DNA of 64,000 bases from Bacteroidota bacterium (GTDB lineage Bacteria > Bacteroidota > Bacteroidia > Chitinophagales > Chitinophagaceae), in contig JAFDYC010000028.1 of assembly GCA_018267625.1 (NCBI GenBank), positions 1 through 64,000 on the forward strand, given 5' to 3'. Positions 16,338 to 25,639 of this stretch are shown piece by piece. Made by a program: the position numbers and the translations under genes. The first letter of the stretch is position 1; each line of letters opens with the position of its first letter. The notes beneath the pieces were generated by a model. It made no database searches, was not told the origin of the DNA, and worked only from the letters and a program-made list of their open reading frames with translations.

Positions 16338-17318
16338 TTATTCGGGAGTATGCTGGAACTCGGGTAATGCTGCCGGTTCATAGTCGCTGATTTTATCCAG
16401 GGCCATGATCACGAGACCTTTCGTATCGGAATGTTGGAACATCGGCAGGAAGCGGGCGCCATACACGAGGTCGTGGTGGGTGTAGGAACTGCGCTGCTGC
16501 ACGGTGTTGGAGAAATTATCGTCAAAGGCTTTGATGCTGACAATCAGCTCTGCATTTTGTTCTATCAGGCTTTGGGCTTCCATGCCAAATAAGGGGCTGT
16601 GTTCATCCATGACGTGAACAACCGTCCAGTTTAGGGCCAGTGCACTGATGCGGGAAATATCCAGTTTCAGGGTGAAGTATTTTGAATCGCGGCTTTCACC
16701 TTTCGGCTGATGCAGCACCAGCATGGCAGAAGCTTCCACATCAGTTAGGAAATTGTTTTTGTAAGAAGCCAGTCGAAACATCAATGCTCTGCCATTGCGG
16801 AAAGGGGCTACCAACATGTTCTTACTGAACAGCAGATAGGCTCTGGGGCGGGAAAAGCGTCCATAGAAAATGCCCGTTACCACAGCGAAAGAAAGGATAC
16901 CCACAAGTGCTTCGCCCGAAGCAATCGTATTGGTAATCAGACCCACTGGAGCCACGCGGCCATAGCCCACCGTGGTCAGTGATTGTGCACTGAAAAAGAA
17001 AGCTTCTACAAATTGTTGCCAGGAACTGGTTGCTGCTTCCGCACCGGCAAGATGCTCTGTGCCCAAGGCGAAATAAATCAGGGCAAAGGCCAGGTTCATC
17101 AAGGTATAAAATGCAAAAACCAGGAACAAAAATTTCCAGCGAGGCATCTGAATGAGGCTGTGGTAAATCGAAATCTTGCGCCAGAAAGCGAAGCCTGATT
17201 TACGGATCCGGGCAGCACCTGTGCGGTCAATCATGCGCGTGCCGGCCTTGCCTGTGCTGGTTGGAAACCCGGTATTTTCCAGGTTCCGGAACCGATACCG
17301 CATGTTTGCTTTAGCCAT
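16338..17318 (-). CDS. Inward-rectifier type potassium channel (KirBac-like)
   Basis: 326 residues. Two membrane helices (about 61-85 and 127-153) flank a pore helix and the K+ selectivity filter TVGYG (116-120). A slide-helix region ([18 protein letters not shown]) precedes the first helix, and a C-terminal immunoglobulin-like cytoplasmic domain (about 157-310) contains the Kir-type [20 protein letters not shown] segment and [12 protein letters not shown]. These are the features of KirBac channels. It probably forms a tetramer in the inner membrane. The ATG at 17318 overlaps the flippase stop by 8 bases, so it is co-transcribed. Confidence 0.92.
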   Translation of the reverse strand: MAKANMRYRFRNLENTGFPTSTGKAGTRMIDRTGAARIRKSGFAFWRKISIYHSLIQMPRWKFLFLVFAFYTLMNLAFALIYFALGTEHLAGAEAATSSWQQFVEAFFFSAQSLTTVGYGRVAPVGLITNTIASGEALVGILSFAVVTGIFYGRFSRPRAYLLFSKNMLVAPFRNGRALMFRLASYKNNFLTDVEASAMLVLHQPKGESRDSKYFTLKLDISRISALALNWTVVHVMDEHSPLFGMEAQSLIEQNAELIVSIKAFDDNFSNTVQQRSSYTHHDLVYGARFLPMFQHSDTKGLVIMALDKISDYEPAALPEFQHTPE

Positions 17319-18711
17319 GAATTTTCCTCCTGATTATGTATGGGCTTAGCAAGATGAGTATGAGCATTACCGTGCCCGAGCCGCCTAAAAATAATGAGGT
17401 GTTGTCGCTGTTGAAGAAGCTAAGCAGGAAATATAGTCCACCGATGATTCCGCCTGAAAGCAGCAAGACCCAGCTCCATGTACGCCCGGGGATAAGAGAC
17501 AATACCGGGCAATGCATCAGCTTAGCAGTATGGTGCAGATAATAGAATGCCTGTACATACGAGCTGATCACGAAGGCCAGAACCACACCTTCCAGGCCCA
17601 TCAGGAAATAGAACGGTATAGCCAGTCCCAGAGCGGTGCCCAGGTCGAGTAAGGCGCCCCAGTTGATGCGCTTCACTTGATTCAGGTGTTGCAGGATGGA
17701 AGTGAAATTGTAGGCTCGCAGGAGCATGGCAAAAATTGAAATGCCGAACAAGGGTGCTGAATCCAGGTATTTATCTGTGAACACAAAAACGATGAAATGT
17801 TCTCTGAAAAAGAATAGAAAGAAGAAGAGTGGAAACACGATTCGGGCCAGCAAATTGCCCGTAGTGTGCAGCATCCTGACGTTGTTTCCGGGGCCTTTGT
17901 CGCCTAGAGCCATTTGTTGCAGCAGGCTACTGCCTATTGCGCCCAGCAGGGTAGCCAGAAAGGGAATTTCAATAGTGCCATTCAGATAAACGGCGAAAAG
18001 TGCCGGAGCAATTAGGGCAGAAAGAACCACTTTATCCACCCAGCGAAACAGCATTTGCGACACATCGTAGATTCCGAGTTGTAGCCACTGGCTGCGTATT
18101 TCCGGAGGCATTTTCTCGCTGGAACCTGCAGATTTTATAAAACAACGACGCCCCAAAAAGCTGAGTAAAATTGCCCGCATCATCCCAATCGTTGTGATAA
18201 GCAGGAATAACCCATTGAGGCTACAGACGTCATTTAGAAACAAGACGTGAACGCCAATAAATGCAAGAGCATAAAGCGCACTGGTAGTCAGCGTTGCCAG
18301 GTATTGTTCCTGAATGATGAGGTAGCTCTCGCTCAGCAATTGCCAGACCTGCACCAGCAGCAAGGGGGCCAATATCCATGCTTGAAAGCTTTCCTGACCG
18401 CGAAAGAACAGGACGAGCAGGCCGGCCAGTAATGCCAGCCAGAGCAGGGATAGTATCGTCCTTTTCTTACTCCAGACATGCAGCCATTGGTCAATAGATG
18501 CTGCGGCATGTGTGAGCATAAAGGGAACAAGCCCAAAGCAGGCAATGGTAGCAAAGACGCTTGTGTACACAATCCATACCCGTGCGTAGATGCCGTTGAG
18601 CGCGGGTGGCAGCAGTCGGGAAAAGGCAATGCCTGCCCCAGTGGTGGCAGCAATGGGGAAGAAGCGAATGGCAAAAATGAACGCACTACGCCGGAACAGC
18701 GTTCGCTTCAT
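17311..18711 (-). CDS. Polysaccharide flippase-like membrane protein (MATE/Wzx superfamily)
   Basis: 466 residues from ATG 18711 (MKRTLFRRSAFIF); the longer frame to 18804 lies inside the acyltransferase and is dropped, though an ATG at 18732 is an alternative. About 12-14 hydrophobic helices. Opening ARG-free helix FAIRFFPIAATTGAGIAFSR and the FGLVPFMLTHAA region resemble oligosaccharide flippases, which move lipid-linked sugar units across the inner membrane. The assignment is to superfamily only; the substrate is unknown. The neighbouring acyltransferases and YfhO-type protein support a surface-glycan role. Confidence 0.72.
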   Translation of the reverse strand: MKRTLFRRSAFIFAIRFFPIAATTGAGIAFSRLLPPALNGIYARVWIVYTSVFATIACFGLVPFMLTHAAASIDQWLHVWSKKRTILSLLWLALLAGLLVLFFRGQESFQAWILAPLLLVQVWQLLSESYLIIQEQYLATLTTSALYALAFIGVHVLFLNDVCSLNGLFLLITTIGMMRAILLSFLGRRCFIKSAGSSEKMPPEIRSQWLQLGIYDVSQMLFRWVDKVVLSALIAPALFAVYLNGTIEIPFLATLLGAIGSSLLQQMALGDKGPGNNVRMLHTTGNLLARIVFPLFFFLFFFREHFIVFVFTDKYLDSAPLFGISIFAMLLRAYNFTSILQHLNQVKRINWGALLDLGTALGLAIPFYFLMGLEGVVLAFVISSYVQAFYYLHHTAKLMHCPVLSLIPGRTWSWVLLLSGGIIGGLYFLLSFFNSDNTSLFLGGSGTVMLILILLSPYIIRRKIHG

Positions 18712-19237
18712 AACGGCGCCTTGCTCGTGCATCACAGGCTTCTTTTGAAAGTGTACGAATGATGCGTGCCGGGTTGCCGGCCAGCACACAATGACCTTCT
18801 TCAAAGCTGTGCGTTACGATGGCTCCGGCACCAACAACGGTAAAGTTGCCCAGGCGGACGCCCGGCAAGACAACGGCTCCCATGCCCAGCCAACAAAAAC
18901 TACCAATATGAATCGAGCGTGCGGGGAGCATCACTTCATTATCTAACGGATCATGATTGCCGGAGATGAGGCCCACATTCGGCCCCAGGTTGCTGAAGTC
19001 ACCAACATAAATCCCGTTGCTGGCATTGATATACACTCCGGGTGAATCGCCGGGATAGGTGCCAATGCCTTTACTTAAACCTTCTGGACAATGAATCGTA
19101 GCCGTATGGTGCAGCGCCCATTTCACCCGTGCATTGTGGCGGAATAGTTTACGATAGACAAAGTCGAGCAGGTAAAAGCTCCAGCTCATCTCAGGCCTCA
19201 GGCCCAACAGGCTTTTTAAGTGGCGGCTGATGCTCAT
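18686..19237 (-). CDS. Hexapeptide-repeat (LbetaH) O-acyltransferase
   Basis: 183 residues. A left-handed beta-helix built from imperfect hexapeptides is visible between about residues 75 and 155 (IYVGDFSNLGPNVGLISG, IHIGSFCWLGMGAVVLPGVRLGNFTVVGAGAIV), with the catalytic-type His in GNHDPLDN and the ending AGNPARIIR typical of maltose/galactoside O-acetyltransferase relatives. It probably transfers an acetyl group from acetyl-CoA to a sugar. The end overlaps the flippase start by 26 bases, and the start lies 6 bases after the YfhO-type gene. Confidence 0.87.
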   Translation of the reverse strand: MSISRHLKSLLGLRPEMSWSFYLLDFVYRKLFRHNARVKWALHHTATIHCPEGLSKGIGTYPGDSPGVYINASNGIYVGDFSNLGPNVGLISGNHDPLDNEVMLPARSIHIGSFCWLGMGAVVLPGVRLGNFTVVGAGAIVTHSFEEGHCVLAGNPARIIRTLSKEACDARARRRYEANAVPA

Positions 19238-19243
19238 TCCATT

Positions 19244-21730
19244 TTAGGCGCTTATTTCTTCATCACCATCTAAGGTCTTTTTGCTGCGCACTGCCATCAC
19301 TACCGCACCGGCCAGCAGTAGGAACAGTACAAAGGAAGAAACGCCGGCAATTGCATTTCCAGTATAGAAAGCGGAAGGATGGAAGACGAAATCAATCTTG
19401 TGCTTCCCTGGGGGGAGGCGCAAGGCACGCAGCACGTAGTCAGCGCGAATAATGGGGGTCTCTTTCCCATCCACATAAGCTTTCCATCCATAAGGATACC
19501 ACATGTCGGAGAAGACAGCCAGACCTTCAGCCGGGTTGTTGGATTCGTAGTGAATTTCGTTGAGGCCATACTGACTGAGCCGTACATAGGAGCCCGAATC
19601 AGCGCTGGGTTGGAAGCCGGTCAGGTCGCCGGCATAACGGCTGCGGATGATGGCTGTTTCCTTAGGATGAAAGTCATTTGGGGAATGAGTGGTGTCGCCC
19701 AGGGAAGGGGCATTCAAAGCCAGGATGCCCTCATCCGCTGTTTGTACCAGCTTTATATTTTTCACAAACCAGGCATTGCCGGCTGCTTCCGGATTGGGAA
19801 TCACCTGTGGCTGTCCCTGCCTTCCGCCCGGCACGATGATGAAACGGGTATTCAGCATATTCAGCACGGCGGAGTTGAATTTCTGACCGTTCATCTGCAC
19901 GTCAATCAGGTCTTGATAGGCTTCCATTTTTGCGGGGCTGTAGCCGCCCACCACTTTGTGGAAGTAAGCCTGAATGGCATCGTTGTATGTATCCTTAGAG
20001 AGGTCTAAGACGCGGTAGTAGGGGTCGTTGCCGGCCAGTTCATAAATCTGCTTGTCCACAGGCCGGGGCTCAAACTGGGCCGCATATTGGTCCGGGTCGG
20101 AATAGTTGTTTTCATTCAGGTAGCGCCAGGATGTTGGGATCAGATCCATAGCGACCACACAGGCCAGGCCCCCCATCAGATAAGCCGCTTTGATTTTTCC
20201 TTTCAAATAAGCCCAGAGCAAGCCTGCAGCCACAGCGATATAAAAGGCACTCAGCAAACCGCTGTTGCGGGCCAAGGCTTGGCGGTCTTCTTTCAGGTAG
20301 CTCAGGATTTGCTTATAGGGCTCGTCATTCTGTGGGTTTGTAAAATCAAAGAACATGGAGGAACCCAGACCTAAGACTAAGGCCAGTCCACCCGTGATAA
20401 TGGCAGCCAGCTTCACTTTCTTCCATATTTCTTGCCGTGCTTCTGCTGAGGAATAATTACTGAGTACGTCTTGCAAGCCCCAAACGGCAACCAGCGGGAA
20501 GATCAGCTCCGGAATGACCAGCACCATGCTGGGCGTGCGGAACACATTCATGTAAGGGATGTGGTCAAAAATCCAATAGTTCAGGCTAGGGAAGTTTTTC
20601 CCCCAGGACATCACGATGGCCAGGATGGAGACGGCGGCCATCCACCATTTATGGGGTGAGCGAATGACCAGCATTCCCAGTAAAAAGAGGAAACAGATGG
20701 CTGCACCGAAATAGACAGGCCCGGCCAGGAAAGGTTGAGGCCCCCAGTACATCGGGAGCTTCTCAGCTTGCCCACCAATAGCCTCTGAAGTGACAGGAGC
20801 ATGGCTGGCATCTTCGGCACTACTGCCGCCATAGAGGTACGGCACCAGGATGGTGAACGTCTCGCCAATACTGTTGCTCCAACGGAAAGCATAGTCCTTA
20901 TCCAAGCCGCCATTTTTCTTGGATTCGCCTGGTTTTTTATTGATGGTCAATTCGCTTTTCCCTCCGCGCATGGTCATCTTGGAATATTCCATGGTGCTGA
21001 GAAAAGCTTGGAGTGAAGGCCCGGTACCTAAGGCCAGCACACCTCCAGTCAGGATCGTAGCAATTAGGAATTGCTTGAATTTTTTTTGCCGGAAGGCAAT
21101 CACCAACTGACCAATGAGCAGGCCCAGGAGGATTATGCCCATGTACATCACTATCTGGAAGTGCTGCATGGAAAACATCAGTGCAAAACAAATTCCTGCC
21201 AGTGCGGCACCTAATAAATAGCGACCCCGGTATAGCAACATGACACCTGCAATCACGCCAGGCATATAAGCCATCGAAATCATTTTGGTGTCGTGGCCGG
21301 CAGCAATAATAGTAGGGTTGTAAGTGGAGAAAGCGTAGGCTATGGCTCCAATGCCGGCCAGCCATCGGTTGACGCCCATCACCCGCAAAAGCAGGAAGAA
21401 GCAGAGCATCGAGATGAAAAAGAAATAGCCAGGCTTGGGAAAAACTGACTCCAGTGCATTCTCTATATAGAAAACATAGTTGTTGGTCTTTCCCAGAAAG
21501 AAGGTGTAAGTCGGCATGCCGCCAAACATGGAGTTTGACCAGAGAACCGGCTGATTGGTTTTTTCATATTCCTGTTTGGCTTCGTGGGCCATGCCTTTCC
21601 AGTTCACGTTGTCACCCTGGGAAAGTTCTTTCCCGCTCAATGCAGGGAACGCATATAGCCAGGAGATGAGGGCAAACGCCGCAATGACGATGAGTTGGGG
21701 ATAATATTTTTTCAGATTGAAATCAGCCAT
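19244..21730 (-). CDS. YfhO-family large membrane protein (putative glycosyltransferase-like)
   Basis: 828 residues from ATG 21730 (MADFNLKKYYPQ); a TTG at 21754 is rejected. Around a dozen membrane helices in the first 560 residues, with GDNVNWKGMAHEAKQEYEKT after helix 1 and an extracytoplasmic loop carrying WSNSMFGGMPTYTF, followed by a soluble C-terminal half and a last helix near the end. This is the arrangement of YfhO/DUF6044-like GT-C proteins, which in Firmicutes add sugars to teichoic acids; in Bacteroidota the acceptor is unknown. A TATTTTTG box 22 bases upstream suggests its own promoter within the cluster. Confidence 0.8.
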   Translation of the reverse strand: MADFNLKKYYPQLIVIAAFALISWLYAFPALSGKELSQGDNVNWKGMAHEAKQEYEKTNQPVLWSNSMFGGMPTYTFFLGKTNNYVFYIENALESVFPKPGYFFFISMLCFFLLLRVMGVNRWLAGIGAIAYAFSTYNPTIIAAGHDTKMISMAYMPGVIAGVMLLYRGRYLLGAALAGICFALMFSMQHFQIVMYMGIILLGLLIGQLVIAFRQKKFKQFLIATILTGGVLALGTGPSLQAFLSTMEYSKMTMRGGKSELTINKKPGESKKNGGLDKDYAFRWSNSIGETFTILVPYLYGGSSAEDASHAPVTSEAIGGQAEKLPMYWGPQPFLAGPVYFGAAICFLFLLGMLVIRSPHKWWMAAVSILAIVMSWGKNFPSLNYWIFDHIPYMNVFRTPSMVLVIPELIFPLVAVWGLQDVLSNYSSAEARQEIWKKVKLAAIITGGLALVLGLGSSMFFDFTNPQNDEPYKQILSYLKEDRQALARNSGLLSAFYIAVAAGLLWAYLKGKIKAAYLMGGLACVVAMDLIPTSWRYLNENNYSDPDQYAAQFEPRPVDKQIYELAGNDPYYRVLDLSKDTYNDAIQAYFHKVVGGYSPAKMEAYQDLIDVQMNGQKFNSAVLNMLNTRFIIVPGGRQGQPQVIPNPEAAGNAWFVKNIKLVQTADEGILALNAPSLGDTTHSPNDFHPKETAIIRSRYAGDLTGFQPSADSGSYVRLSQYGLNEIHYESNNPAEGLAVFSDMWYPYGWKAYVDGKETPIIRADYVLRALRLPPGKHKIDFVFHPSAFYTGNAIAGVSSFVLFLLLAGAVVMAVRSKKTLDGDEEISA

Positions 21731-21751
21731 AGAAGCCTGTATGAAAGGGCA

Positions 21752-21759
21752 CAAAAATA
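21752..21759 (-). promoter_or_regulatory. -7 box upstream of the YfhO-type gene
   Basis: Minus-strand TATTTTTG, 22 bases before ATG 21730, in the gap after the SGNH-like gene. No clear -33 element. Confidence 0.35.
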
Positions 21760-21783
21760 ACGGTCAGTGCATAGCAGCCGGGA

Positions 21784-22749
21784 TTATTTGGAAGCCCTGG
21801 TTAAGCCGAGTTTTTTCAGGGTATCAGCCAGAATTTGGGTGTAGCGTCGGGCACCGGTTTCGTTGAGGTGGACATCATCATAAAAGAGGCCCGGGTGCAT
21901 CAGGAATCGCGGGTCCTGGCTCCAGTCCAGAAATAATGCTCCATGCTGGGCTGCCAGGATGGGAAGCATCTTATGGCTTTCATTGCCGGCAATATCTAAC
22001 GAATAATAGAAGGGAGAAATCACCACAATTGCTTGTGTGCCCCGGCTGCGGGCATAGTCGAGGATGAAGGTGTATCGGGCTTTTAAGGCAGAGTCTATCC
22101 CGGTCAGTGTGCGCATATTCATCCAATGCGTAGGCTTGAATGTGGCAGAATCTATCGCTCCATGCAATGGCTCGAATCCGCGAATCGTCTGGTGCGCAAG
22201 GTTGGTATAGGTATTCTGGATGATTGAGCCGATGAGTGAGTTGTAAGGGTAAATTTTGGAAATGGCAGCTTTATAAACTTCCATACGTCCGGCAGCGGCT
22301 ACTGTAGGCCAAAGCCCCGGATGGCGGTGCGCAAAAGGAATCAGGCGGGTAGAGATACGCTGGATTTCGGTGCTTTTCCCTACTCCGCTCAGCTCCGTCG
22401 GCAACACTTCCACGATGATGCAACGTGGTGCTTTTCGTTCAAAGGCATAGGGAAGAACCCCGCTGGTGTATGTGATACCCATTTCATCGCGTCCGCAGTT
22501 ATACACACTCATCCCCAAAAGCGAATCCAGCATCAGTGTGTTGTAGTGATGTGAAGCACGAGAGGAGCCGAAGACGAGCAAATCCTCACGAGTGCTGTCT
22601 AAGGTGTAGCGTGTCACCACATCATCGCCATGTTTTTGCTTGTAGAAAGTTTGCTCCAGCCACCAACCCATTGCCCGGTCGGCTGCAAATAGAATCAGCA
22701 GCAAAAGCAGCGAGCGCCGGAGTAAATGGATGAGAGGATTATTTTTCAA
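21784..22749 (-). CDS. SGNH-hydrolase-like membrane-anchored protein, partner of MBOAT
   Basis: 321 residues if begun at TTG 22749, 5 bases after the MBOAT stop (22755); this start keeps the single N-terminal membrane helix (RRSLLLLLILFAAD). The first ATG (22671) would cut it off. The body has the SGNH block I serine in LLVFGSSRASHH (near residues 58-68) and a C-terminal block V of DxxH form in YDDVHLNETGARRY. This is the layout of periplasmic partners of MBOAT enzymes (AlgJ/AlgX, DltD and similar), which complete O-acylation of an exported glycan. Substrate unknown. Start codon is uncertain. Confidence 0.75.
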   Translation of the reverse strand: MKNNPLIHLLRRSLLLLLILFAADRAMGWWLEQTFYKQKHGDDVVTRYTLDSTREDLLVFGSSRASHHYNTLMLDSLLGMSVYNCGRDEMGITYTSGVLPYAFERKAPRCIIVEVLPTELSGVGKSTEIQRISTRLIPFAHRHPGLWPTVAAAGRMEVYKAAISKIYPYNSLIGSIIQNTYTNLAHQTIRGFEPLHGAIDSATFKPTHWMNMRTLTGIDSALKARYTFILDYARSRGTQAIVVISPFYYSLDIAGNESHKMLPILAAQHGALFLDWSQDPRFLMHPGLFYDDVHLNETGARRYTQILADTLKKLGLTRASK

Positions 22750-22754
22750 AAAAA

Positions 22755-24176
22755 TCAGAATTGGAAGTAGATAAACTGACCGCCGTTGAACACGCCGATA
22801 AGCAGCAGCACCAGAAGCAATAGGGCATATCCCAACATGCGCAGGGCTGGGCGGGGGCTCCAGAGCAGGTTCCACTTATCCGTTAGAAATTCCTGATTGA
22901 ACTCGGCAACCAATAGAAATACGATGAGCGCAATGGAATAGACAAAGCCTGCGGCAAAGCCTACAAAGAATTGACCCGGTTTCAGTGTGAGGATATTTTC
23001 CAAGATGGTAAAGGCAGTACCGATGCTGTCAGCACGGAAAAACACCCAGGCAATGCTGACCAGCGCAAAAGTGATCAGGTAATGCAGGAACTGCATGCCC
23101 CGACTTCTTGTAGCCGCTCTGTTCTTTTTAAACACAAAGCGATTCAACAATAGCTCCCCTGTGAGGTACAAGCCATGCAAGGCACCCCAAATCACAAACG
23201 TCCAGTTGGCACCGTGCCACAGCCCACTTACCATAAACACAATGAGCAGGTTCACAATATGACGGGGAAGACGCACCCGGCTGCCACCTAAAGGGATGTA
23301 GAGGTAGTCGCGAAACCAGGTGGATAATGAAATATGCCATCGGGCCCAAAAGTCTTTGATAGAAGCAGCGAGGTATGGCCTGCGGAAATTTTCCATCAAG
23401 TCTATGCCGAGCACTTTTGCGGCACCCAGGGCAATGCTGGAATAGCCTGAAAAGTCACAATAAATCTGAAACGTGAAGAAAATTGTCGCAACGAGGCAGG
23501 TCAGGCCGCTGTGGTGGGTCGAGTTGTTATAGACAGTGTCCACATAAATCGAAAGCCGGTCGGCAATGACTACTTTTTTAAAGAGCCCCCAAAGCATCAT
23601 TCGTAGCCCCGCCACGATACGCACATAGTCGAATGATACTTTCTGATAAAACTGGTGCAGCACGTTTTGAGGCCGTTCAATAGGGCCGGCTACGAGCTGA
23701 GGATAAAACATCACATACAAGGCATAAATCCCAAAATGACGTTCTGCTTTCTGATGCCCGCGATACACTTCTATCGTGTAACTCATGGCCTGAAACGTGT
23801 GGAATGACAAGCCTATGGGCAGCACAATGCTCAGGTCAGGCACCGGGTTGCCTTCGCCCCAAATGCCCAGAAATGCAGTCAGGTTTTCGTTGAGAAAGTT
23901 GAAATATTTGAAGAAAGCCAGGAAGCCGATATTGACGATAAGGCTGATTAAAAGCAGCGGCTTTCGTTGCTTTGGGTGTGCTTCAATCAGCCGGCCCGCC
24001 CAGTAATCCACCACAATCGTAAAGGCAAGAATAAGGATGTAGGCGGGTACAAACACCGCATAGAAATAACAGGAAATCAGCAGCAGAAACGACCAGCGCC
24101 AACGGTGCGGCAACAGGAAATAAATCGCCGTCGTCAGGATGAAAAAGAAGACGAAATGAAGCGAATTAAACAGCAT
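22755..24176 (-). CDS. MBOAT family O-acyltransferase (AlgI/DltB-like)
   Basis: 473 residues with about 10-12 membrane helices. It moves an acyl group from the cytoplasm across the inner membrane to an extracytoplasmic glycan. Family landmarks: YPQLVAGPIERP (158-169), FWARWHISLSTWFRDYLYIPLGG (His281) and the invariant His321 in VSGLWHGANWTFVIWG. It heads the minus-strand cluster and has a well-formed promoter 48 bases upstream. The adjacent SGNH-like gene supports a complete acylation pair. Which glycan is modified cannot be told. Confidence 0.93.
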   Translation of the reverse strand: MLFNSLHFVFFFILTTAIYFLLPHRWRWSFLLLISCYFYAVFVPAYILILAFTIVVDYWAGRLIEAHPKQRKPLLLISLIVNIGFLAFFKYFNFLNENLTAFLGIWGEGNPVPDLSIVLPIGLSFHTFQAMSYTIEVYRGHQKAERHFGIYALYVMFYPQLVAGPIERPQNVLHQFYQKVSFDYVRIVAGLRMMLWGLFKKVVIADRLSIYVDTVYNNSTHHSGLTCLVATIFFTFQIYCDFSGYSSIALGAAKVLGIDLMENFRRPYLAASIKDFWARWHISLSTWFRDYLYIPLGGSRVRLPRHIVNLLIVFMVSGLWHGANWTFVIWGALHGLYLTGELLLNRFVFKKNRAATRSRGMQFLHYLITFALVSIAWVFFRADSIGTAFTILENILTLKPGQFFVGFAAGFVYSIALIVFLLVAEFNQEFLTDKWNLLWSPRPALRMLGYALLLLVLLLIGVFNGGQFIYFQF

Positions 24177-24223
24177 CGTCAGCGGGGAGCAGCACGCAGG
24201 AAATAGCCTGCAAACAAGGCGGG

Positions 24224-24253
24224 CAAAGATAGCGGCAGCCGGATAGCTTCAAA
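24224..24253 (-). promoter_or_regulatory. Promoter of the MBOAT surface-glycan cluster
   Basis: On the minus strand: TTTG, 18 bases, TATCTTTG, a close match to the Bacteroidota consensus. Transcription would begin near 24217. Confidence 0.65.
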
Positions 24254-24555
24254 GTATTCTGCTGCGCCTTTCAAGGTGGAATGATTTACAATTTTTGTGC
24301 TGATCCCCTGAACGATGTAGCCTATTGGAAAATTAAAAATGAGGCTGCCCAATTGGGGGTACTACTTTATTTGAAGGTTGATTTCTAGCCTGCTTTTGAG
24401 CTTCTATGCAGTTTCGTTGAGCTTTTTCTGAATCAAAGTTCAGTACAGGCTGCAACGTATGCCTGACCGGGTGATATTGCTGTATATAGAATCATTGCGC
24501 AAAATGATTGTTGGTTGCGGGCAAAGCTTCAAGGCCAAGATGAACACTCTTGCCC

Positions 24556-24589
24556 AAAAACAGAGGCTGCCTTTTTGAGGCAGCCTCTG
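24556..24589 (-). terminator. Terminator of the 24613-25134 gene
   Basis: Perfect 11-bp stem cagaggctgcc (24561-24571) with ggcagcctctg (24579-24589), 7-base loop, and on the minus strand a following T5 tract (24556-24560). Confidence 0.9.
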
Positions 24590-24612
24590 AGTGCTTATCG
24601 AACTGTGATTTC

Positions 24613-25134
24613 TTAGGCTGCTTCGCGAATGCCGGACAGGACCTGATGAATCCGCCGCTGCCAGTTGTTTGCCTGCTGCTGGAGCTGCTTGCGGTGTTCG
24701 ATGCCATCTATGATTTCGGTGTACACAGGCACATTGATTCGTACGCCGCTGCGCGAGGTGAAGCTGAGTGAAATGGCGTTGACATGTTCTTCCGTATGCG
24801 ATTGCCCTCCTTTGCCGCTGATGTTCACCTGTACTCCTGAGTTCACAACGCGGCAGTCTTTTTGGTCACTGAGGTTGAGTACTTCATAGGGTTGAGCAGG
24901 ATCGTGCTGAACGAAGAGAAAATGCATCTTGCCCGTGTCCAGCCCGAAGATGCGGTGTCGAAATTCTTCTACGGTTTCGGGGGCAATTTTATGTTCTGCT
25001 ATCAGACTACGGAAATGAGTCCACATAGCATTTTTACGAGCCTTAGTTTGTCTATGGGTGACGAGTTTCAGCAGGTAGATGATGGTTGCGAGAATGCCGA
25101 CAATGGCTAATGCGATCCACAAAGTGCTATTCAT
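24613..25134 (-). CDS. Hypothetical single-pass membrane protein
   Basis: 173 residues, ATG 25134. One N-terminal membrane helix (LWIALAIVGILATIIYLL, residues 5-22) is followed by a basic cytoplasmic-type patch (KLVTHRQTKARKN) and a soluble domain with predicted beta strands (FLFVQHDPAQPYEVLNL, AISLSFTSRSGVRINVPVY). I do not recognise the family. The residues after the helix suggest the domain stays in the cytoplasm. It has its own terminator and lies 110 bases after the small gene at 25245-25634. Confidence 0.7.
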   Translation of the reverse strand: MNSTLWIALAIVGILATIIYLLKLVTHRQTKARKNAMWTHFRSLIAEHKIAPETVEEFRHRIFGLDTGKMHFLFVQHDPAQPYEVLNLSDQKDCRVVNSGVQVNISGKGGQSHTEEHVNAISLSFTSRSGVRINVPVYTEIIDGIEHRKQLQQQANNWQRRIHQVLSGIREAA

Positions 25135-25244
25135 GTTGAATTATTTTTTGAGTTGTTGAAATGGTTGAAGGCTCGCTGCGGGGAGGAGCAGCAAGGCATG
25201 GGGCAGGCCTGTGGCCGCCGGTATCGGAATGAGGCGGGTAGGGC

Positions 25245-25634
25245 TTACCAGAAGCCGTGGTGCGGAAAGAGCATCAGCCTTTGCACCGGCGTAAAATCGG
25301 TGCGCAACAACTGTTGCAGGTGTTTCAACGACTGCTCCGATGAAGCAAGAAGCAGTACGGACCTGCCCGGCAACCCAGAGCTATGGAGGGCCTGCTTCTG
25401 GCCGGCATCTGATTGTTTGCTTTTATGCAAATAGATGAAGCCGGGGGATGCCGCTTCAAGCGTTATAGGGGCTGATTGTTGTGGCCCGGAGCTGGACTCA
25501 ATCTTTTCCTGATGCACGGATACCCTTCCGCTCAGGCCAGCCAGGCCACATGCATGCATGTGCCCCAACAGCGGCAGCGCCAGCAGCAGTAAGGCTGCCA
25601 GGCTGATACGGATGGATTTTTGAAGTGCTTTCAA
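25245..25634 (-). CDS. Hypothetical small secreted protein
   Basis: 129 residues if begun at TTG 25634, 5 bases after the terC stop; the frame upstream overlaps terC. The proposed start gives a standard signal peptide: basic MKALQKSIRIS, hydrophobic LAALLLLALPLLG, then HMHACG. The mature part is Ser/Gln/Leu-rich with no recognised domain and ends in LFPHHGFW. The tight spacing suggests translational coupling to terC. There is no ATG start that keeps the signal peptide, so the gene call rests on the signal peptide alone. Confidence 0.48.
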   Translation of the reverse strand: MKALQKSIRISLAALLLLALPLLGHMHACGLAGLSGRVSVHQEKIESSSGPQQSAPITLEAASPGFIYLHKSKQSDAGQKQALHSSGLPGRSVLLLASSEQSLKHLQQLLRTDFTPVQRLMLFPHHGFW

Positions 25635-25639
25635 GGCGC

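Larger units (their letters stand above)
24177..24612. other. 436-base intergenic region
   Basis: Holds the MBOAT promoter at its left edge and the terminator of the 24613-25134 gene at its right edge. In between I see only a short inverted repeat (aatcatt 24490-24496, aatgatt 24503-24509) and no coding sequence. Confidence 0.6.
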
